This document shows positions 1-8,441 of a stretch of DNA of 64,000 nt, one piece after another (the first letter of the stretch is position 1; every line of letters begins with the position of its first letter). The DNA comes from Simiduia aestuariiviva. GTDB lineage: Bacteria; Pseudomonadota; Gammaproteobacteria; Pseudomonadales; Cellvibrionaceae. Where the stretch lies: NCBI RefSeq assembly GCF_014192475.1, contig NZ_JACHXZ010000003.1:310001-374000 (forward strand), given 5' to 3'. Made by a program: the position numbers and the translations under genes. Below the pieces are notes generated by a model. That model saw nothing but the letters and a program-made list of their open reading frames with translations, had not been told where the DNA came from and searched no databases.

Positions 1-306
1 CGGCACCACCCAGTAAGTGAGCCAGCGATAATAGCGATCTTGCTCCAATTGTGGCACCACCGCTTCCGGCGGATTATTGGTATCTTCACCAATCCACCAA
101 TCCAACAGCGGAAAAATCACATAGCCCTGCAACAACGGATACCACAACAAAACCTCTAGATCGGTGAGCATATAAAGGCCGATTCCGATCCAACAAAACA
201 GCGGATTAATGACCGACCAAGCCCAGGCCCAACGCTTTCCATCACGGTATTCAATGGTTTGCCCGTGCGCGTCTAGGGCACAGTAAGTGTGATTTAACCA
301 ACGCAT
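1..306 (-). CDS. alkB: Alkane 1-monooxygenase (AlkB family), N-terminal part, cut by the window edge
   Basis: Reading leftward from an ATG at 306, the frame stays open to base 1, giving 102 residues. It shows EYRDGKRWAW, then hydrophobic stretches, then PLLDWWIGEDTNNPPE, VVPQLEQDRYYR and LTYWVVP. These match the conserved N-terminal region of AlkB, an inner-membrane non-haem di-iron enzyme that hydroxylates medium-chain alkanes with rubredoxin as electron donor. The His boxes that bind iron lie beyond the window, so activity cannot be judged. The frame is open upstream of the ATG as far as a TGA and contains in-frame TTG codons, so the start may be slightly earlier. A LysR gene lies 103 bases upstream on the same strand. 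The family call is firm; the substrate is not shown. Confidence 0.85.
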   Translation of the reverse strand, partial: MRWLNHTYCALDAHGQTIEYRDGKRWAWAWSVINPLFCWIGIGLYMLTDLEVLLWYPLLQGYVIFPLLDWWIGEDTNNPPEAVVPQLEQDRYYRWLTYWVVP

Positions 307-409
307 GTGTGCAATCTCGCCCAATGGATGTGTTATCAATAATCTGCCAATAACTCAGTAGGCGCAATGTTTGGCGCACCAATCCACGCAAGGGCGCCCA
401 CGGCAACAG

Positions 410-1342
410 CTATCGGGCGACCTTGTCGGATTCCAGGTATTGCGCAAATAGCCCGTCGGCCTGAATAACCTCACAAAACCATTGCACACCACGCCCACTG
501 CGTGCCTCATCCCAGGCGAGATAGAGCGGCACCTGATAGCTGGGCTTGATCGCATCTAGCGCGACGAGCGCACCCTGCTCAATCAAGGCCTGTACGCGCC
601 CCTGTGGCAAAAAGCCAAAACCCAAGCCCGCCACAATTGCCTGCTCTTTAGCGTAGTAGTGGTCCACCAGTATTTGACGTCGCACCTCATACAGCCCCAC
701 CGAGCGCGGCGCCAGCCGCCGGGCCGAATCGCGCAAGACTATTTGCGCATGGCAGGCTAGGTCCGATTGCGCGAGCGATTTACGGCGCCGGTTCACCAGC
801 GGGTGCGTTGGCGCACACACCAAGCGGAAGGCCAAAGAGCCCAAGGGCGATTGCTGCACCTTGAGATCCGTGGGCGGATGCTCTGAGACGCCAATCAACA
901 GGTCGGCTCGCTGATCTGCCAAGGCTTCCCAACTGCCGCTCAACGCCTCTTCGCGAACATCTATTTCGACGTTGGGTTGCAGCTCTGCAAAGCGTGCGAT
1001 CGCTGGCCACAAGGGCGCCATGGGCAGAATGGACTCAACCACGAGTCGCAGCCGCGGCTCCCAGCCGGTGGCCAATTGGCGGGCCTCAACTGTGAGCTGC
1101 TCGGCACCGTCGAGTAGACGGCGGGCCCGTTTTAGCACCTGCCGGCCGGCTTCGGTCATGACCGCGCGCTGGCCAGAGCGATCGAAAAGTTGTAGCTGCA
1201 AATAGTCCTCCAACTGCTTAACCGTGTACGACAGCGCCGAAGGCACCTTATGCAGCTCTAGCGCCGCCGCCGCAAAGCTGCCCTTGCGGTCGATGGCATC
1301 CAATACGTGTAGGGCCTCTAAGGTCAGCAAGTTCACCACCAT
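410..1342 (-). CDS. LysR-family transcriptional regulator
   Basis: A 310-residue protein of normal LTTR length. Residues 1-60 form the winged helix-turn-helix (LEALHVLDAIDRKGSFAAAA, then LSYTVKQLEDYLQLQLFDR); the rest is a periplasmic-binding-like effector domain. It lies between the alkane monooxygenase gene on the same strand and a divergent azoreductase-pirin pair. LysR regulators usually control a divergent neighbour, so azoR-pirin is the likely target and alkB a second possibility. The shared gap of 103 bases holds a dyad (1352-1368) that could be its operator. The inducer cannot be read from the sequence. Confidence 0.93.
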   Translation of the reverse strand: MVVNLLTLEALHVLDAIDRKGSFAAAALELHKVPSALSYTVKQLEDYLQLQLFDRSGQRAVMTEAGRQVLKRARRLLDGAEQLTVEARQLATGWEPRLRLVVESILPMAPLWPAIARFAELQPNVEIDVREEALSGSWEALADQRADLLIGVSEHPPTDLKVQQSPLGSLAFRLVCAPTHPLVNRRRKSLAQSDLACHAQIVLRDSARRLAPRSVGLYEVRRQILVDHYYAKEQAIVAGLGFGFLPQGRVQALIEQGALVALDAIKPSYQVPLYLAWDEARSGRGVQWFCEVIQADGLFAQYLESDKVAR

Positions 1343-1351
1343 TCAATTTTT

Positions 1352-1368
1352 TTGATTAATGAGCTCAA
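1352..1368. promoter_or_regulatory. Candidate LysR operator dyad
   Basis: TTGATTAATGAGCTCAA lies in the gap between the LysR gene and divergent azoR. Its ends form an interrupted dyad (TTGA, nine bases, TCAA), and inside it is the perfect 8-base palindrome TGAGCTCA. LysR sites are typically short interrupted dyads in such gaps. Assignment rests only on form and place. Confidence 0.4.
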
Positions 1369-1445
1369 AATATACCGCTTTTTAAACGTATTCTCCGGTT
1401 TTATAGTCACCACATCATCGTTCAGTGTGAAATTGGAGCCAAAAA

Positions 1446-2027
1446 ATGTCGTCAAATATGCAGCTACTTGTCATCAGAACCAGTATTTTAGGGGATCAAT
1501 CCAGCTCGAACAAATTAATTGATCATTGGATAGCCGAACATCGACCCAGCCACGTGATCGAACGGAACCTTGCCGCCGATCCCATTCCCCACCTCGACGG
1601 CGAGCGCTTTGCTGCCATTAACGCGTCGGAACCCAACGCGACTCAGGCACCCATTCAAGCGCTTTCCGATGAACTGATTGCCGAGATTGAACGCGCTGAC
1701 GCCATCGTAATCGGCTTGCCCATGTACAACTTTGGCGTGCCGTCACAGGTGAAGGCGTGGATGGATCACCTAGCGCGCGCAGGCCGCACGTTTCGCTACA
1801 CCGATCAGGGGCCTAAGGGCTTGCTCGCCGATAAACCGGTCACGGTGTTAGCCACGCGCGGCGGTGCCTATGCCGACACGCCACACGATCATCAGGCGCC
1901 CTTTGTCGCGCAGTTTTTGGGATTCATCGGGCTGAAAAACGTAAACTTCATTTACGCCGAAACGCTGGCCTCGGCACAGCGCGACGACGTGCTGGCCTCG
2001 GCGCGCTCGGTCATTGCAGCCGCATAG
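1446..2027 (+). CDS. azoR: FMN-dependent NADH-azoreductase family flavoprotein
   Basis: A 193-residue flavodoxin-like protein. The family signatures are plain: LPMYNFGVPSQVKAWMDH, RAGRTFRY and GPKGLLADKPV, which hold FMN and shape the active site at the dimer interface. AzoR enzymes reduce azo dyes and quinones by two-electron transfer from NADH; in the cell they probably protect against quinones and other electrophiles. The start has a GGAG ribosome site 8 bases upstream. It is followed 23 bases later by a pirin gene, the common azoR-pirin arrangement, and is divergent from a LysR gene that probably controls it. Confidence 0.92.
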   Translation: MSSNMQLLVIRTSILGDQSSSNKLIDHWIAEHRPSHVIERNLAADPIPHLDGERFAAINASEPNATQAPIQALSDELIAEIERADAIVIGLPMYNFGVPSQVKAWMDHLARAGRTFRYTDQGPKGLLADKPVTVLATRGGAYADTPHDHQAPFVAQFLGFIGLKNVNFIYAETLASAQRDDVLASARSVIAAA

Positions 2028-2050
2028 CCATCGCCATCTAGGGAGGCACC

Positions 2051-2854
2051 ATGAAAAGCATTGTCAAGATCATCCAAGCACAACCCACGCAGGACGGAGC
2101 GGGGGTCAAATTATTTCGCTCGTTAGGCACTCACCTGTTGCCGGAGCTGAACCCGTTTTTGATGCTCGATGAAATTCGCGCCGACGAGGCCAGTGACTAT
2201 TTAGCGGGGTTTCCATCACACCCGCACCGGGGATTTGAAACGGTGACCATCATGCTCGATGGCAAAATGCGCCACCGCGACAGCCGCGGCAACGAGGGTG
2301 TGATTGAATCAGGCGGCGTGCAATGGATGACGGCGGGCAGTGGCATCGTGCACTCTGAAATGCCGGAGCAATCCGAAGGGCGATTGTGGGGCTTTCAACT
2401 GTGGGTCAATTTACCGGCGGAGCACAAGATGATGTCGCCTCGCTACCAAGACATCAAAGCCGCAGAAATACCCGTAGTTAATTTTCCCGGCGCACAGGTG
2501 CGCGTTATGGCAGGCACAGTGCACAATCACACTGGACCGGTAACTGACATAGTCACACGGCCAACACTGCTCGATGTGCATCTCGATGGCGAACTGAACC
2601 TGACGCTGCCACCTCGCACCTTGCTGTATGTCTACGAAGGCGCACTGACTATTGGCGAGCAAACCGCGCGAGCGCAACAATTGGCAGTACTGTCCGAAGA
2701 ATCTTCGCTAACTATGACAGGCAATGCCAAGGCGCTGGTATTTGGTGCCGATGTGTTAAACGAACCCATTGCGCGACATGGCCCCTTTGTAATGAATACC
2801 CGCGAGCAATTGATGCGCGCCTTTGAAGACTACCAATCGGGTCAGTTCGGCTAG
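2051..2854 (+). CDS. Pirin family protein
   Basis: A 267-residue bicupin. The four metal ligands of the N-terminal cupin are visible: His57 and His59 in HPHRGFET, then His101 and Glu103 in GIVHSEMPE. Bacterial pirins of this type often have quercetin dioxygenase activity or act through protein contacts; which applies here is unknown. It has a strong GGGAGG ribosome site and follows azoR in what looks like a two-gene operon for quinone or flavonoid stress. No terminator oriented for this gene is obvious; the hairpin at 2875 faces the other way. Confidence 0.92.
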   Translation: MKSIVKIIQAQPTQDGAGVKLFRSLGTHLLPELNPFLMLDEIRADEASDYLAGFPSHPHRGFETVTIMLDGKMRHRDSRGNEGVIESGGVQWMTAGSGIVHSEMPEQSEGRLWGFQLWVNLPAEHKMMSPRYQDIKAAEIPVVNFPGAQVRVMAGTVHNHTGPVTDIVTRPTLLDVHLDGELNLTLPPRTLLYVYEGALTIGEQTARAQQLAVLSEESSLTMTGNAKALVFGADVLNEPIARHGPFVMNTREQLMRAFEDYQSGQFG

Positions 2855-2865
2855 CCACATGTCCC

Positions 2866-2893
2866 CATAAAAAAAGCCCGGCAAAGCCGGGCT
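2866..2893 (-). terminator. Rho-independent terminator of the lipoprotein gene
   Basis: An 8-bp stem AGCCCGGC/GCCGGGCT with loop AAA lies at 2875-2893. On the minus strand it is followed by a run of seven T. It stands 64 bases beyond the stop of the 2958-5450 gene. On the plus strand no T run follows, so it should mainly serve the minus-strand gene. Confidence 0.85.
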
Positions 2894-2957
2894 AATGATG
2901 ACAACTGCATTAAAACCGAGAGGAAGTCATCGAAGGGTTTTCTTCATCACATTCACA

Positions 2958-5450
2958 TTACTGCACCTCGCCGTCGATGACTGCAGGCGCGCCGTCTACT
3001 GTTGGCATATCACCCATTTCATTGACCAGGGTCACTTCCGAAGGCAGTGGCGCGGCGGGATCGTTGGCCACCAAATCACCGCAACCGTTGGCGTCCTCTG
3101 CCATCTGGCGCTCGATGTCGCGCGCCTTTATGACATATTGATTGTCGCCACCCATGCTCACGCCATCGGCAATACTGAAGGCGGGATTCCAACGATCGCC
3201 ATTTTGTTGATGCGGAATGCCACCGAAATCACCCTTGCCGCCATAATGAATCTGGAACGTTTGACCGTCGCGTGAGCCAGCATCGCCGCTGCGATCGTTG
3301 GCATCGGTGTGGCGATAGCTAAAGTTGATGGGGCGATCGAAGCCCACCAATTCTCCGGTGCTATTGTCAACCAAGCTGGTTTGACGCTGCCATTGATCGA
3401 AGCCGGTTTCCCACTGGTAGTAGGTGGTCACTAATTCCGAGTCATGAATATCCCAAACATTGGTCAACAGCGCGGCATCTGCAGGCAGCACCATGGCACC
3501 GGAGCGCAGGCCCCACGCCCAGGGCAAGTTAGCGGATTGCAGGGATTCCTTTGTCACGGTATCGGCAAATACCACAGCTTCACTATTGGATGTACGGACC
3601 AAGGTCATACTGTTATCACCCGCCGTAGAAAAGCTGTAGCTTGGCGCAGCGCCCATGGTATCCGGATTGAATAGCGGGCTATTCTCTGCGCCCCAGTCGC
3701 CTAGGAGACTGTCAGTAATTTCGCCTTTAGGGCAATCAAATAAGCACACCAGTGAGAGGTCGCCATCGCCAAAAACGTCCGCCTCTGCGCCCGTTAAAAC
3801 GGTTTCTTTGTAGAACTTTAAGGTGGTCGCACCAGCCTTGTAACGCACCTGACCGCCCAGCTGATTGGACCAGAAATTAAACACATCCCAGTCATTCACT
3901 GCAGTCAACGCGACCGGAGTATTCAGCTCTTCTCGGGTCGGGCCTGAAGAAGCTACACCGGTATCGTCCTGCCCACCGAAGGTCATACCCGCAACTTTGT
4001 AAAAGCCATCAGTGTCGGCACTATCTTCGGCCACCGTCAAGTAGCGCACAACCCATTGGTCGTAACCCGCTGAATTAGCGGAATCATCCCAGTACATTAA
4101 GTCAGTGCCGCGCGCATCAGCCAAGGCTAAACTTTCCATTTGGAACTGCACCAAGCGACCCGGCGCAGATTGCACTGTGTATTGCTGCGCCGCACTATTG
4201 CTATCACCAAATGTTTCGCGCTGCACAACAGTGCCGCTGGCCAGCCCTTCACCGCCATCAACCCACACGCCGTGGTAACCCACATAACCGTGGCGATCGA
4301 ACGTGCCATCATCATCGGAGTCGTAACGGATTGGGAAGCCAGAATTAATGGTTACACGGTCGCCAGAGTCAGCATCAAATAAATCATAACGCCAAACATT
4401 TTCATCAAAATTTTCTCGACTTAAGCACTCGCCCGCACTGTTTTCGCCAGACTTGTAGGGCAGACTGTCGAAGTCTTCCGCCGTTTGCACCAAGACGTTT
4501 GATTCGTCAAAAGACAACGCAAAGGTATTGCCGCCGGTAAAAAATGAACTGGCTTCGCTGTAGCCCGTTAATGCAACACCATCACTCATGTCATTGCGCA
4601 TAACCACGCTGGCCATCTGCTCGCTCGAAAACGCAAATTCGCCCTCGCCCATGCTATTTTCTTCATAGAGCGTAAAGCCTGTAAAACCGTCGAGCGCATC
4701 CACTGTTAAAATTTCGCCACCGCCGAATTCATTGGCAGACCCCACCAAGGTATCAACCATTTTCCAGCTAAACGAAAACTTGCCAAAGGGGCTATCATCG
4801 CTCGCACCCTCGGTGATAACTGCACGCATCTTGACGGACATGGCGCCTTCTGGCCCATCACCGGCTACGTCCTTAATCCACGCCTCAACAATTAATGGCG
4901 AGGTGTCGTCTTCACGGGTAGCGTTTACCACAGCATTGATAAATGTTTTACCTGAATCACTACTTTGCGCCTGACCATTTTCGCCCAGCTGCGTTTCACC
5001 ACCCTCTTCGTTAAAACACTGCCCCTCATCCACCAGCGCCAAATAGGCACCTTCGTTGACGAATTCGTTGGCTTTCAATTTGCCCGCAAAGCACAGAATG
5101 CTGTTTACCATTTCTACGGGTTCTAGGGCCTCAACCCACGTGTGAATTTTTTGCGGTGCCAAGGTGTAATCGGTACCGGCGTCACTCGCTAAGGTTTGCA
5201 CGCCAGCCATGACACCTTTGCTGGAAATTTGACGGAATGTGGCCGGGCCACTGCCATTGGCGCTCACTACCTGCAAGGTTTCCGGTAGCACCAAGGATTC
5301 AGTTGTCTGGACGGTTTGGGTGGGCTCAGGGTTCGGCACCACAGTTTCAACAATAGCTTCAGGGGCAGAGGAACCACCGCCACCGCAAGCGGCCAAAATG
5401 GCCAAGGTCGAACAAACACCAAGGGTTGGGAAAATGCGTGAATTTGTCAT
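2958..5450 (-). CDS. Large surface lipoprotein of unknown function
   Basis: An 830-residue protein. The first 21 residues are a lipoprotein signal with lipobox LAAC; Cys22 is followed by GGGGSS and a Pro/Thr/Glu-rich linker, a usual layout for an outer-membrane anchored protein with a flexible tether. The remainder is acidic, rich in Gly, Asp, aromatic residues and Ser, with no repeat or catalytic motif that I recognise. DSDDDGTFD near the middle fits a DxDxDGxxD calcium-binding loop. There are only a few Cys pairs (for example CLFDC). The ATG has GGAG nine bases upstream. It stands alone, with its own terminator and a 733-bp upstream gap. Function unknown; cell-surface binding or adhesion is a guess. 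Confidence 0.85.
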   Translation of the reverse strand: MTNSRIFPTLGVCSTLAILAACGGGGSSAPEAIVETVVPNPEPTQTVQTTESLVLPETLQVVSANGSGPATFRQISSKGVMAGVQTLASDAGTDYTLAPQKIHTWVEALEPVEMVNSILCFAGKLKANEFVNEGAYLALVDEGQCFNEEGGETQLGENGQAQSSDSGKTFINAVVNATREDDTSPLIVEAWIKDVAGDGPEGAMSVKMRAVITEGASDDSPFGKFSFSWKMVDTLVGSANEFGGGEILTVDALDGFTGFTLYEENSMGEGEFAFSSEQMASVVMRNDMSDGVALTGYSEASSFFTGGNTFALSFDESNVLVQTAEDFDSLPYKSGENSAGECLSRENFDENVWRYDLFDADSGDRVTINSGFPIRYDSDDDGTFDRHGYVGYHGVWVDGGEGLASGTVVQRETFGDSNSAAQQYTVQSAPGRLVQFQMESLALADARGTDLMYWDDSANSAGYDQWVVRYLTVAEDSADTDGFYKVAGMTFGGQDDTGVASSGPTREELNTPVALTAVNDWDVFNFWSNQLGGQVRYKAGATTLKFYKETVLTGAEADVFGDGDLSLVCLFDCPKGEITDSLLGDWGAENSPLFNPDTMGAAPSYSFSTAGDNSMTLVRTSNSEAVVFADTVTKESLQSANLPWAWGLRSGAMVLPADAALLTNVWDIHDSELVTTYYQWETGFDQWQRQTSLVDNSTGELVGFDRPINFSYRHTDANDRSGDAGSRDGQTFQIHYGGKGDFGGIPHQQNGDRWNPAFSIADGVSMGGDNQYVIKARDIERQMAEDANGCGDLVANDPAAPLPSEVTLVNEMGDMPTVDGAPAVIDGEVQ

Positions 5451-6183
5451 CTGTTAACGCTCCGCGAGTCTGTGCTCAATTAGGGAATTCGACTGCCACT
5501 GTCGCCGCCCAATCCAATTTGCGTGGGCAGAAACACTGTAGCGCAGTTTTAATAACAAAACAGAATAGGAATCGCACACTTTTAGCCTCATAATAACTAT
5601 TGCGAATATCAAATACGAATGAGTCCCATTAAGGCCCCTTTAGGAACGGCAGGTTAGACAGGTAAGCATGCTTAATGACACATTGATTTAAAAACAGCGT
5701 AAAAAAATTACGTGCACGACACTAGCGACACGTGAAAAATCGACGATTAATTACCTAACGAGCTAAAGACAGCTTGGGCTAGAAACCAATGGTTATCAGT
5801 AGAGTGGGGGCAGGGACTCATTCGGCCCTGATACCGGCCGATTAGTGTTGGGATGAATCGATATCGAACGCCCCTGTTGAGCGTGATTTCGCACAATCAT
5901 TGACACCGCAGGCGGCCATCTCTCTGCGTCACGAAACCTGTATGTAGCTATCAAAAGAAAATCTATTTGGGCATTAACGCACAGTCTTCAAGGAGTGGGA
6001 CCAAGCGCCTTGAGGATGGATCTATCTGTCCACAGGCTACCCGTTCGGCCCAATAGAGCGCCATTGCGCCCTGTCATAGCGACGCCTGCACTCGCCAAAC
6101 TCTCCGGCAAAGCCGACACCAGTGGAAAATAAGGCTATTCACACAAGGGGGCTTATAAGCCTACACTTATACCCAAATCTTCA
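5451..6183. other. 733-bp intergenic region between divergent genes
   Basis: No ORF of 60 codons on either strand and no tRNA-like element. It must hold promoters for the lipoprotein gene (leftward) and the GGDEF gene (rightward). Small dyads are visible: TCGGCC with GGCCGA around 5822-5841, and TCAAGG with CCTTGA around 5988-6013, the latter in a stretch that looks able to fold. The left half, up to about 5760, is AT-rich. A small RNA or long leader is possible but not shown. Confidence 0.5.
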
Positions 6184-6888
6184 ATGCATCGGATGCCAAG
6201 CTACCGCATGAAAACGTCGCCGGACACCAGCCAGTGCCCCAAACCCTCCTGTCCCGCTGGCGATGACGACTGCCCGCTGATCATCGAATTGCGGCAGCTG
6301 CGGGAGCTAGCGCGCACCGACGGCCTCACAAAACTGTTTAATCAACGCCACTTCCGCGACGCATTGGCGCAGGAAATGGAGCGCACGCAGCGATCGTTTA
6401 ACCCCACGAGTCTGATGTTCATTGATCTAGATTTATTCAAGCGGGTCAATGACCAGTATGGACACGAGGCGGGCAATCTTGCGCTGGTTCACTTAGCAAA
6501 ATTACTGCAGGAAAATTTGCGCCGGCTGGACGTGGCCTGCCGCTACGGCGGCGAAGAATTCGTTGTCATTTTGCCCGGCACCGATCTGTTCACTGGGCGC
6601 TTTGTGGCCGAGCGATTGCGCGAAAAACTCGCACAAAGCCCAGTGGCGCTGGAGACAGGGCCGCTGCACATTACTGCAAGCATCGGAATCGATACCTACC
6701 GGCACTCAGATTCAGATTCCGCCGAACAATTTATCGCCCGCACAGACAAGTTGGTGTACCAAGCCAAGGCTGCAGGACGCAATTGTGTGGTGCACGGCAT
6801 CACCGATGTGCGCGTAGATACCCACATCAGCGCCGACGAAAAGGCCGCTCTTTCGGACGCCTTTCGCAGCACCGATAAGAAATCTTAA
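6184..6888 (+). CDS. Diguanylate cyclase (GGDEF domain)
   Basis: A 234-residue protein that is almost only a GGDEF domain (about residues 37-200): DGLTKLFNQRHF at its start, FIDLDLFKRVND for the metal site, and the active-site loop RYGGEEFVV. RRLD, five residues before GGEEF, is an intact RxxD inhibitory site, so product feedback by c-di-GMP is likely. It should convert two GTP into c-di-GMP. There is no transmembrane segment or recognised sensor domain; the short N-terminus has Cys18, Cys23 and Cys30, which might bind a metal or sense redox. The start is uncertain: no clear ribosome site precedes the ATG at 6184, and ATGs follow at 6193 and 6208. Its stop overlaps the stop of the convergent phosphatase gene. 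Confidence 0.9.
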   Translation: MHRMPSYRMKTSPDTSQCPKPSCPAGDDDCPLIIELRQLRELARTDGLTKLFNQRHFRDALAQEMERTQRSFNPTSLMFIDLDLFKRVNDQYGHEAGNLALVHLAKLLQENLRRLDVACRYGGEEFVVILPGTDLFTGRFVAERLREKLAQSPVALETGPLHITASIGIDTYRHSDSDSAEQFIARTDKLVYQAKAAGRNCVVHGITDVRVDTHISADEKAALSDAFRSTDKKS

Positions 6889-8441
6889 CGCTTGTTGACC
6901 GCCTGGGAATCAAGCCCAAGCGCGTGGCGCATGACGTGATAGATATAATTTTGTTCGTGGGTTTGGTGAAACAAATGCGCCCAAGGACCGCCGGCATAGA
7001 TGGCCACATCTTCGGCCGCGTGAGTTTCATAATCCAGTGGCACAAGACTTTCTTGGTGGTAATTCAATTGCGTGGTATCCGTCTTAACGGTGACATGGCG
7101 TCCAGCCGTGGGCGCCTGGGCCCAACGCTCCGCCAAGCCTTTCCGAGCAGCAAAACCTTTACCATTGTTGTAACCCAATACAGTGTAGGGTCTACCGTCC
7201 TTTGCTAGGGTTGGCTCAGTTCGTGGGCGGCCGTCGGCGTTCGGCTCATAGACAAATCCCAGCACTGGATTACCCCGCACTGCGTGATTGCCCCCGATGG
7301 TAAATACATGACTGTGATCGGCGGTAACAATAACCAGCGTTTCGTTTAAATCGACCATCGCTAGCGCACGCGCAACCGCTTCGTTTAAAGCCTGACCTTC
7401 CGCCAGCGCGCGTGCTGCATTGCCCGCGTGATGAGCAAGATCAATGCGCCCCGCCTCCACCATTAAGAAGTAGCCTGCGCCACGTTGCTGCAGCACACCG
7501 ATGGCGGCCTCAGTCATGTCGCCGAGTGACGGTTCGACATGGGGTTCACTCATTCGATCCGCATCAAAGGCCATATGCGAGGGACTAAACAAGCCTAGAA
7601 TCTTACTGGTTTTGCCCTGTGACACCAGGTCGGAAAGTTGTTCGCCACTCCACACAAAGGCGCTGCCTTTCGTGCGCAACCACTGCGCGATTAAGTCACG
7701 ACCATCGGTGCGCACTCCGGTTTGATCGGGGTACTCTGGGTCCACGCTTTGTACGGGTAAAAAATTGCGCCGCCCGCCACCGAGCACCACATCGACCCCA
7801 TCACCGTGTGAAAAATCCATCAACTGGCTGGCTATGTCTTTACAACCTTGGGCTTTAGCGGCTGCAGGTAGATCCGCATCACTTTCCCAATCGCGACTGG
7901 CCGCATGGGCATAGGTGGCCGCCGGCGTGGCATGGGTAATGCGCGCAGTGCTGACGATACCTGTGGCCAAACCCGCGTCTTCAGCTTGCTCTAGCAACGT
8001 AACCACAGCGTTGCCTTTGCTGCTGTTGCAATTGCCTTTTTGCACATGCTGATTGACAGAAATGACACCATAATCAGTTTTCACGCCGGTCATCATGGCG
8101 CTCATAGTGCCCGCAGAATCTGGCGTTTGCAGATTGGTGTTGTAGGTCTTTGATAGCGCAACATAAGGCAGTTGCTCCCAGGCGAGGCGATTTTCCTCAC
8201 CGGTTTCGCCACGGCTTTGACCGTCAAAAATGCGCGTCGCGGTCACGGTGGAAATGCCCATGCCATCGCCCACGAATAAAATGACATTCTTTGCGCGACG
8301 AGTATTGGGTTGCATTGCGAGCGCCGCTTTCAATGTGGCTTGCCCGTCGGCATACCACTGCTCAGGCGATTCAGCAGTGGCAGCCATCGAAATGCTCAAC
8401 CCAGCCACGAGACCCATGGCCAAGGCACACTTTTTAATCAT
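6885..8441 (-). CDS. Secreted alkaline phosphatase (PhoA superfamily)
   Basis: 518 residues from the ATG at 8441, chosen because a signal peptide (MIKKCALAMGLVAGLSISMAA, cut near TAES) starts there and GAGGAAG precedes it. The open frame extends further upstream, but that part reads inside the preceding gene. Alkaline phosphatase motifs are in order: NVILFVGDGMG (metal ligand), TPDSAGTMSAMMTG (nucleophile Ser in DSA), EAGRIDLAHHAG and TADHSH (zinc ligands). It should release phosphate from phosphomonoesters in the periplasm or outside. Its start overlaps the 3' end of the upstream AstE-like gene by 8 bases, so the two are probably co-translated. No Pho box was identified. Confidence 0.93.
   Translation of the reverse strand: MIKKCALAMGLVAGLSISMAATAESPEQWYADGQATLKAALAMQPNTRRAKNVILFVGDGMGISTVTATRIFDGQSRGETGEENRLAWEQLPYVALSKTYNTNLQTPDSAGTMSAMMTGVKTDYGVISVNQHVQKGNCNSSKGNAVVTLLEQAEDAGLATGIVSTARITHATPAATYAHAASRDWESDADLPAAAKAQGCKDIASQLMDFSHGDGVDVVLGGGRRNFLPVQSVDPEYPDQTGVRTDGRDLIAQWLRTKGSAFVWSGEQLSDLVSQGKTSKILGLFSPSHMAFDADRMSEPHVEPSLGDMTEAAIGVLQQRGAGYFLMVEAGRIDLAHHAGNAARALAEGQALNEAVARALAMVDLNETLVIVTADHSHVFTIGGNHAVRGNPVLGFVYEPNADGRPRTEPTLAKDGRPYTVLGYNNGKGFAARKGLAERWAQAPTAGRHVTVKTDTTQLNYHQESLVPLDYETHAAEDVAIYAGGPWAHLFHQTHEQNYIYHVMRHALGLDSQAVNKR

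Noticed and set aside
5940-6060. Possible GEMM (c-di-GMP-I) riboswitch before the GGDEF gene, because of GAGTGGGAC and CACAGGCTACC
   Set aside because: The conserved CGCAAAGCC core and the tetraloop-receptor parts are missing; only short words match, so it is likely chance.
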